Positions 1-5,137 are shown, counted from the stretch's first letter. The stretch: 9,028 bases of DNA from Frankiaceae bacterium (GCA_026786045.1 JAJAYV010000429.1:1-9028), one strand, 5' to 3'. Made by a program: numbers and translations. The notes: generated by a model not told the origin, from the sequence alone.

Positions 1-131
1 GGCTCGCCCAGCTCGGCCCCTCGCCCTGGCGGGTCGCCCTCGCCGTGACCGCGACGGTCGCCGTCGGCTCGGCCGTGGCCGCCCTCGCCCGCCGCCAAAG
101 CCTGCTGGAGCGCCCGCACAACACCAGCTGA
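1..131 (+). CDS. C-terminal fragment of a membrane protein (possibly DUF6350)
   Basis: Only the last 42 codons are present; the reading frame enters at base 3 and stops at TGA 129-131. The fragment holds one hydrophobic Ala/Val-rich segment (about residues 9-29, beginning WRVALAVTA) followed by a basic Ala-Arg-Arg stretch and a short polar tail, as expected for the last transmembrane helix of a polytopic protein with a cytoplasmic C-terminus. Codon use has the high third-position G/C of the genuine genes nearby. Inference: in many actinobacteria a DUF6350 multi-pass membrane protein precedes purN, and this position fits. The fragment is too short and too low in complexity to prove that family, and a transporter is equally possible. 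Confidence 0.5.
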   Translation, partial: LAQLGPSPWRVALAVTATVAVGSAVAALARRQSLLERPHNTS

Positions 132-183
132 GCCGCGGCGGGCCGGGCCCCACCGCGAGCGGGCGACGTGCCGCGTTCAGCGG

Positions 184-195
184 GTGGTGCACCAC
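184..195. repeat. 12-bp perfect palindrome in convergent gap
   Basis: GTGGTGCACCAC reads the same on both strands with no spacer. It lies 52 bases after the end of the membrane-protein fragment and about 90 bases beyond the stop of the reverse-strand gene. Without a loop it is more like a protein-binding dyad than a hairpin. No promoter is evident next to it, so function is unknown. Confidence 0.4.
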
Positions 196-226
196 AGGTC
201 AACGTCTGCCGGATGATGACCCGTGA

Positions 227-242
227 TGCAGCGACCGCTGCA
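227..242. repeat. Inverted repeat with 7-bp arms, possible bidirectional terminator
   Basis: Arms TGCAGCG and CGCTGCA are separated by AC only. In RNA the inner pair would open, giving a six-pair stem with a four-base loop. It sits between two genes that converge, which is where a terminator is expected, but there is no T-tract on either strand. Actinobacterial terminators often lack one, so the call stays tentative. Confidence 0.35.
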
Positions 243-254
243 ACACACGGCCCG

Positions 255-287
255 CCCGTCAGGCTCGAGCCGTAGCCGCCCGACGGG
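255..287 (-). terminator. Possible terminator hairpin of the DUF4190 gene
   Basis: Arms CCCGTC (255-260) and GACGGG (282-287) lie immediately after the reverse-strand stop codon (288-290). The 21-base interior contains the perfect palindrome GGCTCGAGCC (262-271), which could form its own stem. No T-run follows on the reverse strand. The position fits a terminator; the six-pair outer stem with a long interior is only moderate support. Confidence 0.35.
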
Positions 288-815
288 TCAGCCGGTGGTG
301 ACGCTGTCCTCGAAGTCGACGGCGCACTGGTCGGCATCGGCCTGCGTCTCGGCCTGCTGGACGCACTCGGTGAAGTCGCTGTTGTTGAACAGCGCGACGG
401 CGCCCGCGACGACCAGTGCTGCGATCACGACGGAGACGACGCCGGTGATGATCCCGGCCAGCGCCACCCCGCCGTTGGTCGCCTCGCCGCGCTTGGCCCG
501 CTTCCGGCCGATCGCACCGAGCACGATCGCGCCGATGCCGAGCAGGCCGCCGACGAACAGCCACGACGTGAGGATCCCGACGACGCCGAGCACCAGCGCG
601 GTCGTGCCGAACCCGTTGCGCGACGCCCCGGGCCCGGTCCCGTGCGGCTGCTGCCCGTACGCCGGCTGCTGCTGCCCGTACGGCGTCCCGTAGGGCTGGC
701 CGTACGGCGGCGGCTCCCCGTACGACGGCTGCTGCCCGGGCGACTGACCGCCGTGCGGCTGCTGGGGCGGCTGGCCGCCGGGCGGCGGGGCGAACGGGTC
801 CTGGGGAGAGGTCAC
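288..815 (-). CDS. DUF4190-type membrane protein with Pro/Gln/Tyr-rich N-terminus
   Basis: A protein of 175 residues. The GTG start at 815 is chosen because GAAGGA lies 7 bases upstream and because the preceding open frame is Arg/Gly-rich noise. Residues 1-66 are a disordered tail rich in Pro, Gln, Gly and Tyr with repeated YGQ/PYG units. Residues about 70-143 carry two hydrophobic regions (about 72-101 and 116-143) separated by a basic GRKRAKRGE turn and a Gly-rich NGGVALAGI stretch, the pattern of DUF4190 proteins. The last 30 residues are acidic and polar, with Cys151 and Cys164 on the presumed outer side, where they could pair. The molecular role is unknown; proteins of this build are common in actinobacterial envelopes. 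It is divergent from purN and convergent with the upstream membrane gene, so it is its own transcription unit. Confidence 0.85.
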   Translation of the reverse strand: MTSPQDPFAPPPGGQPPQQPHGGQSPGQQPSYGEPPPYGQPYGTPYGQQQPAYGQQPHGTGPGASRNGFGTTALVLGVVGILTSWLFVGGLLGIGAIVLGAIGRKRAKRGEATNGGVALAGIITGVVSVVIAALVVAGAVALFNNSDFTECVQQAETQADADQCAVDFEDSVTTG

Positions 816-822
816 GAGGCAG

Positions 823-828
823 TCCTTC
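823..828 (-). promoter_or_regulatory. Ribosome binding site of the DUF4190 gene
   Basis: On the reverse strand GAAGGA stands 7 bases before GTG at 815. It decides the start, because the frame stays open for another 65 codons upstream as far as 1010. Confidence 0.7.
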
Positions 829-841
829 ACGGGCCGGGTCG

Positions 842-860
842 GGCGGGCGGAGGTCCCGCC
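842..860 (-). repeat. Small GC hairpin in the divergent leader
   Basis: Arms GGCGGG (842-847) and CCCGCC (855-860) flank a 7-base loop. It would lie in the 5' leader of the reverse-strand gene if transcription starts near 865. In sequence this GC-rich, such stems arise easily by chance. Confidence 0.25.
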
Positions 861-909
861 GCGCCTCCAGCCTCCTACCCGGCCCGCACCGCCGCACGAC
901 CGGCCTCGG

Positions 910-915
910 TAGCCT
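910..915 (+). promoter_or_regulatory. Candidate -10 box of the purN-purH promoter
   Basis: TAGCCT fits the TANNNT pattern of actinobacterial housekeeping promoters and lies 52 bases before the inferred purN start, leaving a leader of roughly 45 bases that contains the GGAGGA ribosome site. The same hexamer occurs upstream of folD and mdh here. No clear TTGACA-like -35 is seen at the usual spacing. Confidence 0.45.
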
Positions 916-957
916 CGCGCGACCGCCTGCCCCGCACCGCCGACCTGCACCGCCGAT

Positions 958-963
958 GGAGGA
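958..963 (+). promoter_or_regulatory. Ribosome binding site of purN
   Basis: GGAGGA is the only strong Shine-Dalgarno near the start of purN. Its GGAGG core is 4 bases from CTG 967 but 22 bases from GTG 985, which favours the CTG. The ATG at 956 is out of frame and meets TGA after four codons. Confidence 0.55.
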
Positions 964-966
964 GCC

Positions 967-1572
967 CTGACCGCCCGCCTGGTCGTGCTGGCCTCCGGCA
1001 GCGGCACCACCCTGCAGGCGCTGCTCGACGCGGCGGGCGACCCGGCCTACGGCGCGAAGGTCGTCGCGGTCGGCTCGGACAAGCCGGCGGCCCGCGCCCT
1101 CGAGCGGGCCCGGGCGGCCGGCGTCGAGGCGTTCGCGGTCGCGCTGGCCGACTGCCCCGACCTGGTTGCCTGGAACGCCGCGCTGGCCGACGCCGTCGCC
1201 GCCCACGCCCCGGACCTCGTGGTCTGCGCGGGCTTCATGCGGATCCTGTCGCCGGACTTCCTCGCCCGCTTCCCGTCCCGCGTCGTCAACACCCACCCCG
1301 CGCTGCTGCCGTCCTTCCCCGGGGCGCACGCCGTCGCCGACGCGCTCGCCTACGGCGTGCGGGTCAGCGGGGTCACCGTCCACCTGGTCGACGAGGGCGT
1401 CGACACCGGTCCGGTGGTCGCGCAGGCGGCCGTGCCCCTGCACGCCGACGACGACGAGGCCGCGCTGCAGCGCAGGATCCAGGACGTCGAGCGACCGCTC
1501 TACGTCGAGGCCGTAGGACGGCTGGCCCGCGAGGGCTGGACCGTCCAGGGAAGGACCGTGAGGTTCGGATGA
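967..1572 (+). CDS. purN: Phosphoribosylglycinamide formyltransferase
   Basis: Third step of de novo purine synthesis: it transfers a formyl group from 10-formyl-THF to GAR in the cytoplasm. Length is 201 residues from CTG 967, usual for the family. The N-terminal strand and phosphate loop read RLVVLASGSGTTLQALL. The catalytic set matches E. coli N106/H108/D144: Asn108 and His110 in NTHPALLPSFPG, and Asp146 in DEGVDTGPV. Start choice: the in-frame stop is TAG at 910, and between it and the conserved strand the only start-like codons are CTG 967, CTG 979 and GTG 985. GTG 985 would remove half of the first beta strand, so CTG 967 (MTARLVVL) is preferred; an automatic caller may report GTG 985, giving 195 residues. 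Thr15 stands where E. coli has Asn13 in the phosphate loop. The stop overlaps the purH ATG, giving translational coupling. Confidence 0.95.
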   Translation: MTARLVVLASGSGTTLQALLDAAGDPAYGAKVVAVGSDKPAARALERARAAGVEAFAVALADCPDLVAWNAALADAVAAHAPDLVVCAGFMRILSPDFLARFPSRVVNTHPALLPSFPGAHAVADALAYGVRVSGVTVHLVDEGVDTGPVVAQAAVPLHADDDEAALQRRIQDVERPLYVEAVGRLAREGWTVQGRTVRFG

Positions 1573-3131
1573 CCCGCCCAGACCCGTCCAAGAAGGCCGT
1601 CCGCCGGGCGCTCGTCAGCGTCTACGACAAGACCGGCCTGGTCGAGCTCGGCCAGGGGCTGGCCGCTGCCGGCGTCGAGGTCGTCTCAACGGGGTCGACC
1701 GCGGCCCGGCTGCGCGAAGCCGGCGTCGCCGTCACCCCCGTCGACGAGCTGACCGGCTTCCCCGAATGCCTCGACGGGCGGGTGAAGACGCTGCACCCGA
1801 AGGTGCACGCCGGGATCCTGGCCGACCAGCGCCGGCCCGACCACGTCGCGCAGCTCGCCGACCTCGGCATAGCGCCGTTCGAGCTGGTCGTCGTGAACCT
1901 CTACCCGTTCTCCGACACGGTCGCCTCCGGCGCGGCCCCCGACGAGTGCGTCGAGCAGATCGACATCGGTGGCCCGACGATGGTGCGCGCGGCGGCCAAG
2001 AACCACCCGTCCGTCGCTGTCGTGGTCGGCCCCGCCTCCTACCCCGAGGTCCTCGCCGCGGTCGCCGACGGCGGCACCACCCTGGCGCAGCGGCAGGCCC
2101 TGGCGATGGCTGCCTTCCGGCACACCGCGTCGTACGACATCGCCGTCGCGAGCTGGATGGGCCGGCAGTTCGGGCCGCCCGACGACGCCTTCCCGGCCTG
2201 GGTGGGCGCCTCGTGGGAGCGCAGCGACGTGCTCCGCTACGGCGAGAACCCGCACCAGTCCGCCGCGCTCTACACCGGACCTGACGCGGGCCTGGCCGGC
2301 GCCCAGCAGCTGCACGGCAAGCCGATGTCGTACAACAACTTCGTCGACAGCGACGCGGCCTGGCGGGCGGCGAACGACCACGGCAACGCGCCGACCGTGG
2401 CGATCATCAAGCACGCCAACCCGTGCGGCATCGCGGTCGGCAGCGACGTCGCCGACGCCCACGCCAAGGCCCACGCCTGCGACCCGGTGTCGGCCTTCGG
2501 CGGGGTCATCGCGGTGAACCGCCCGGTCAGCCTGGCGATGGCCGAGCAGGTCGCCGAGGTCTTCACCGAGGTGGTGCTCGCCCCCGGGTACGAGGACGGC
2601 GCGGTCGAGCTGCTGTCGAAGAAGCCGTCGATCCGGCTGCTCGTCGTGCCCGAGGGCGCGCAGCAGGCGGTGGAGTGGCGGCCGGTCAGCGGCGGCGTGC
2701 TGCTGCAGACCCGCGACCGGCTGGACGCCCCGGGCGACGACCCGGCCGCCTGGACCCTGCAGACCGGCGAGGCCGCCGACGACGCGCTGCTCGCCGACCT
2801 GGCCTTCGCCTGGCGCTCGGTGCGGGCGGTGAAGAGCAACGCGATCCTGCTCGCCACGGGCGGCGCGACCGTCGGCGTCGGCATGGGCCAGGTCAACCGG
2901 GTCGACGCCGCGAAGCTCGCCATTGCGCGGGCGGGGGAGCGGGCCCGCGGCTCGGTCGCCGCGTCCGACGCCTTCTTCCCCTTCGCCGACGGCCTGCAGG
3001 TGCTGCTCGACGCGGGGGTGCGGGCCGTCGTGCAGCCGGGCGGGTCGGTCCGAGACGAGGAGGTCGTCGCCGCGGCGCAGGCCGCCGGCGTGACGCTCTA
3101 CGTCACCGGGACGCGGCACTTCGCGCACTAG
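1569..3131 (+). CDS. purH: Bifunctional AICAR formyltransferase / IMP cyclohydrolase
   Basis: Carries out the last two steps to IMP: formylation of AICAR with 10-formyl-THF, then ring closure. The protein has 520 residues, normal length. The N-terminal MGS-like cyclohydrolase domain (about 10-150) has SVYDKTG, STGST (40-44) and DGRVKTLHPKVHAGIL (69-84). The transformylase domain follows, with RYGENPHQ (223-230), the catalytic Lys281-His282 pair in KHANPCGIA, SAFGGVIAVN (308-317), FFPFADG (469-475), PGGSVRDEE (490-498) and the typical C-terminal RHFAH. The ATG lies within ATGA at the end of purN, with GAGG 5 bases upstream. The same frame stays open far upstream through purN, but homology begins only here. 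It is co-transcribed with purN and shares the folate cofactor with PurN and FolD. Confidence 0.98.
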   Translation: MTRPDPSKKAVRRALVSVYDKTGLVELGQGLAAAGVEVVSTGSTAARLREAGVAVTPVDELTGFPECLDGRVKTLHPKVHAGILADQRRPDHVAQLADLGIAPFELVVVNLYPFSDTVASGAAPDECVEQIDIGGPTMVRAAAKNHPSVAVVVGPASYPEVLAAVADGGTTLAQRQALAMAAFRHTASYDIAVASWMGRQFGPPDDAFPAWVGASWERSDVLRYGENPHQSAALYTGPDAGLAGAQQLHGKPMSYNNFVDSDAAWRAANDHGNAPTVAIIKHANPCGIAVGSDVADAHAKAHACDPVSAFGGVIAVNRPVSLAMAEQVAEVFTEVVLAPGYEDGAVELLSKKPSIRLLVVPEGAQQAVEWRPVSGGVLLQTRDRLDAPGDDPAAWTLQTGEAADDALLADLAFAWRSVRAVKSNAILLATGGATVGVGMGQVNRVDAAKLAIARAGERARGSVAASDAFFPFADGLQVLLDAGVRAVVQPGGSVRDEEVVAAAQAAGVTLYVTGTRHFAH

Positions 3132-3145
3132 CGCGGTCCCGCTAG
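3128..3145. repeat. Dyad spanning purH stop and folD -10 box
   Basis: Arms CTAGCG (3128-3133) and CGCTAG (3140-3145) surround six bases. The left arm contains the purH TAG stop and the right arm contains the first three bases of the folD -10 hexamer. It could be a weak hairpin after purH or an operator over the promoter; the sequence does not say which. Confidence 0.45.
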
Positions 3146-3148
3146 CCT
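3143..3148 (+). promoter_or_regulatory. Candidate -10 box for a leaderless folD transcript
   Basis: TAGCCT ends 7 bases before GTG 3156, so transcription would begin at or next to the start codon. There is no Shine-Dalgarno before that GTG, which agrees with leaderless translation, a common mode in actinobacteria. TTCGCG at 3120-3125 is a weak -35 candidate with a 17-base spacer. Confidence 0.5.
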
Positions 3149-3155
3149 CGGCCGG

Positions 3156-4016
3156 GTGACCGCCCGCCTGCTGCCCGGAGCCCCTGTCGCGGAGGCCGTG
3201 CTGGCCGACCTGCGCCCCCGCATCGCCCGCCTCGTCGAGGCCGGGCACCGGCCGGGGCTCGGCACGATCCTCGTCGGCGGCGACAGCGCCAGCGGCGGCT
3301 ACGTCGCGATGAAGACGGCCAAGGCCGAGGAGCTGGGCATGACCAGCCCGCACCTGCACCTGCCCGACGACGCGACGCAGGACGACCTCGTCGCTGCGAT
3401 CCGGCAGATGAACGACGACCCGTCCGTCGACGCGATGCTGGTTCAGCACCCGACGCCGAAGCAGATCGACTTCGAGGCGGCGCTGCTCGAGATGGACCCC
3501 GACAAGGACGTCGACGGGCTGCACCCGGTCAACATGGGCCGCCTCGCGCTCGGCATGCCCGGCCCGGTGCCGTGCACCCCGGCCGGCATCGAGGCGCTGC
3601 TGGCCCACCACGGGATCCCCGTCGCCGGCCAGGAGGTCTGCATCCTCGGCCGCGGCACCACGCTCGGCCGCCCGCTCGCGCTGCTGCTCACCCAGAAGCG
3701 CCCGACCGCCAACGCCGCCGTGACCGTCGTGCACACCGGCGTGCCGGACTGGGACCGCTACACCCGCCGCGCGGCGATCGTCGTGGCGGCGGTCGGCGTG
3801 CCCGGCATCCTCAGGCCCGAGCACATCACCCCCGGCGCGACGGTGGTCGGCGGCGGCGTCCGCTACGAGGGCAAGCGGCTGCTGCCCGACGTCGACGAGG
3901 CCTGCAACGAGGTGGCCGGCGCGATCACGCCGCGCGTCGGCGGGGTCGGACCGACCACCGTGGCGATGCTCTTCAAGAACTGCGTCGAGGCGGCCGAGCG
4001 CCGGGTCGGTTCCTAG
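3156..4016 (+). CDS. folD: Methylene-THF dehydrogenase / methenyl-THF cyclohydrolase
   Basis: Interconverts 5,10-methylene-THF, 5,10-methenyl-THF and 10-formyl-THF, supplying the formyl donor for PurN and PurH. It has 286 residues, normal length. Catalytic residues are kept: Tyr49 and Lys53 in GGYVAMKTAK, Gln97 in VQHPTP, and Asp120 in DPDKDVDGLHPVN. PCTPAGIEALL (139-149) and the dinucleotide loop GRGTTLGRP (165-173) follow, then VAAVGVPGIL and the C-terminal GGVGPTT. Several signatures differ from textbook FolD: PTP for PLP, GGGV for DVGI near 232-235, and ITPRVGGVGPTT for the usual P-x-PGGVGPMT. I believe this is an actinobacterial variant rather than decay, because the catalytic core is intact. 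GTG 3156 is the start: the TAGCCT upstream suggests a leaderless mRNA and the homologous N-terminus begins here. It ends head-on against the FHA gene. Confidence 0.95.
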   Translation: MTARLLPGAPVAEAVLADLRPRIARLVEAGHRPGLGTILVGGDSASGGYVAMKTAKAEELGMTSPHLHLPDDATQDDLVAAIRQMNDDPSVDAMLVQHPTPKQIDFEAALLEMDPDKDVDGLHPVNMGRLALGMPGPVPCTPAGIEALLAHHGIPVAGQEVCILGRGTTLGRPLALLLTQKRPTANAAVTVVHTGVPDWDRYTRRAAIVVAAVGVPGILRPEHITPGATVVGGGVRYEGKRLLPDVDEACNEVAGAITPRVGGVGPTTVAMLFKNCVEAAERRVGS

Positions 4017-4624
4017 CCCGCGCGGCGGATGGCGGCCTCGGCGTCGGCCGGCAGCGGGCGGACCACGCCCGAGCCGATGACCTCGTTGGCCAGCCGGGAC
4101 CGGCGGTTCACGCCCTCCGGGATCTTGAACTTCACGTAGAGGCGCAGCAGGTGCTGCTTCACGGCCGCCTCGGTGACGACGAGCTCCTCGGCGATGTCGC
4201 GAGCGGTGGCCGGGGCGACGAACGCCTCCTGCTGCAGGGCCGGGCGGCAGAGCGAGGTGAGCACCTCGCACTCGCGGCGGGTGAGGTCGGGGGCCGACAT
4301 GCGGCGCAGCTCGACGGTGTCGTCGGCGAGGTCGTGGGCTAACCCGGCGATCCGGGTGCGGCAGCTGCCGAAGGACAGCACGTCGCCGTCGACGAGCAGG
4401 TGTCGGCCGACCGGACGGCCGTTGACGCGGGTTCCGTTTGTCGAAAGGCCCAGGTCGCTGACGTAGACGTGCTCACCGCGGCGGACCAGCTCGGCGTGCA
4501 GCCGCGAGACGCTCGGGTCGTCCAGCGCGATGTCGACGCCCCGGCCACGGCCCACGGTCGTGACGTCGGGCCCGAGCTCGAACGTCGCACCGCTCTCCTC
4601 GCGGCGGAGGTGGGGCGTGGGCAC
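4013..4624 (-). CDS. FHA-domain protein with C-terminal helix-turn-helix-like region
   Basis: 203 residues from GTG 4624, chosen for the GGAGGA 7 bases upstream and because the FHA homology starts shortly after. Residues about 10-90 are a forkhead-associated (phosphothreonine-binding) domain: VGRG (Gly25-Arg26), SVSRLHAEL with Ser40 and His43, LSTNGTRVNG with Asn63 and Asn68-Gly69, then DGDVLSFG. The key phosphopeptide contacts Arg, Ser and Asn are present. The second half (about 112-188) starts DLTRRECEVLTSL, continues ARDIAEELVVTEAAVKQHLLRLYVKF and resembles a LuxR/GerE-type or winged helix-turn-helix. Inference: a phosphorylation-responsive regulator acting downstream of Ser/Thr kinases of the Pkn type, although no kinase is in the window and no target is known. 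No signal peptide or membrane segment is seen, so it is cytoplasmic. Its stop overlaps that of folD. Confidence 0.9.
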   Translation of the reverse strand: MPTPHLRREESGATFELGPDVTTVGRGRGVDIALDDPSVSRLHAELVRRGEHVYVSDLGLSTNGTRVNGRPVGRHLLVDGDVLSFGSCRTRIAGLAHDLADDTVELRRMSAPDLTRRECEVLTSLCRPALQQEAFVAPATARDIAEELVVTEAAVKQHLLRLYVKFKIPEGVNRRSRLANEVIGSGVVRPLPADAEAAIRRAG

Positions 4625-4631
4625 GGTGCGG

Positions 4632-4637
4632 TCCTCC
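4632..4637 (-). promoter_or_regulatory. Ribosome binding site of the FHA gene
   Basis: GGAGGA on the reverse strand, 7 bases before GTG 4624. It fixes the start within a frame that is open as far as 5065. Confidence 0.75.
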
Positions 4638-4685
4638 GGAGTCCTCGGGCGGCGTCCGGCCGGCTGCTGCGGACTGCTCCTGACT

Positions 4686-4696
4686 ACCCCTGGGGT
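4686..4696. repeat. Short inverted repeat in the FHA/DUF3017 divergent region
   Basis: ACCCC-T-GGGGT, an 11-base dyad in the 181-base gap between the divergent FHA and DUF3017 genes. It abuts TAGTCA on the reverse strand (4686-4681), a weak -10 candidate for the FHA gene. It may be an operator or chance. Confidence 0.3.
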
Positions 4697-4747
4697 CGGG
4701 CACCACACCCCGTCGCCGTTCCGCGCAAGCCGGCGCGGCACCGCCGC

Positions 4748-4753
4748 TACGCT
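4748..4753 (+). promoter_or_regulatory. Candidate -10 box of the DUF3017 gene
   Basis: TACGCT fits TANNNT and lies 52 bases before GTG 4806. The flanks (CCGC before, GCGAGG after) resemble those of the folD box. No convincing -35 is seen. A separate promoter makes sense because the FHA gene cuts this gene off from folD. Confidence 0.4.
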
Positions 4754-4805
4754 GCGAGGACGCCCTGCCGGCGACCGACCGGGGCCCTCACGGACGGACG
4801 CGCGG

Positions 4806-5078
4806 GTGAGCCCTTCCGGCAGCCGAACGGGGCAGCTGCCCGCCCTGGCCGTGCTCGCCGTGGCCGGGCTCGGCGTCGCGCTGGCCGCGCTCGTCGACTG
4901 GCAGCTCGGCTCGGTCGTGCTCGGCCTGTCGCTCCTGCTCGGTGCGGGGCTGCGGCTCACCCTGCCGCCGGCCTCCGCGGGAGCGCTCGTGGTGCGCACC
5001 CGCGGGCTCGACGCCGCGCTGCTGCTGGCCGCCGGCTTCGCGCTGCTCGTGCTGGCCAACACCATCCCGCCGGCCTGA
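4806..5078 (+). CDS. DUF3017 small membrane protein
   Basis: 90 residues, mostly three transmembrane helices: about 11-30 (LPALAVLAVAGLG), 35-52 (LGSVVLGLSLLLGAGLRL) and 69-86 (LDAALLLAAGFALLVLAN). A loop between helices 2 and 3 reads ALVVRTRGLD, the conserved feature I associate with DUF3017, a family found next to folD and mdh in actinobacteria. Function is unknown. GTG 4806 is preferred because it places a short polar N-terminus just before helix 1; the frame is open farther upstream but there reads as Arg/Pro-rich antisense of the FHA gene. The ribosome site is weak (GGACGGACG about 7 bases upstream). It is followed by mdh after a 103-base gap with its own promoter-like hexamer, so the two may or may not be co-transcribed. 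Confidence 0.85.
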   Translation: MSPSGSRTGQLPALAVLAVAGLGVALAALVDWQLGSVVLGLSLLLGAGLRLTLPPASAGALVVRTRGLDAALLLAAGFALLVLANTIPPA

Positions 5079-5116
5079 CCCGGCCGTCCGGCGCCCCCTG
5101 ACCCGGCCGACCGGCG
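5075..5116 (+). repeat. Two-copy 19-bp direct repeat upstream of mdh
   Basis: CTGACCCGGCCGnCCGGCG occurs at 5075-5093 and 5098-5116 with a single T/A difference, a period of 23 bases. The first copy contains the DUF3017 stop codon. The second ends 15 bases before the mdh -10-like box. Spacing near two helical turns would place both copies on one DNA face, compatible with regulator binding; a local duplication is the other explanation. Confidence 0.55.
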
Positions 5117-5131
5117 ACAGGGCGCACCTCG

Positions 5132-5137
5132 TAGCCT
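5132..5137 (+). promoter_or_regulatory. Candidate -10 box of the mdh-icd operon
   Basis: TAGCCT, identical to the boxes before purN and folD, lies 44 bases before the mdh ATG. Transcription would start near 5144, leaving a leader of about 38 bases with AGGAAG/GGAG motifs. The -35 region is not recognisable and overlaps the second direct-repeat copy. Confidence 0.45.

Noticed and set aside
816..966. Purine riboswitch or attenuator before purN
   Set aside because: The 151-base divergent gap shows only a -10-like box, a ribosome site and one small GC hairpin; no purine-aptamer pattern is recognisable.
259..1443. Reverse-strand open frame of 394 codons over purN and the DUF4190 gene
   Set aside because: Its frame differs from that of the DUF4190 protein, and the translation is Arg/Gly/Ala noise.
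642..1568. Forward frame continuous with purH, opening more than 300 codons earlier
   Set aside because: Its translation is Arg/Ala/Pro-rich noise lying over purN in another frame; PurH homology begins exactly at ATG 1569.
1686..4271. Reverse-strand open frame of 861 codons over purH and folD
   Set aside because: Antisense frames of high-GC genes lack stops by chance. The translation is Gly/Arg/His-rich without domains, and both forward genes are unmistakable.
4642..5065. Longer FHA protein starting upstream, up to 350 residues
   Set aside because: The extension is Ser/Ala/Arg noise overlapping DUF3017 in antisense, whereas GTG 4624 has an excellent ribosome site.
4400..5101. Forward open frames over the FHA gene and DUF3017 gene
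   Set aside because: They are antisense to the FHA domain or shifted against DUF3017. Only the frame from GTG 4806 gives clean transmembrane helices.
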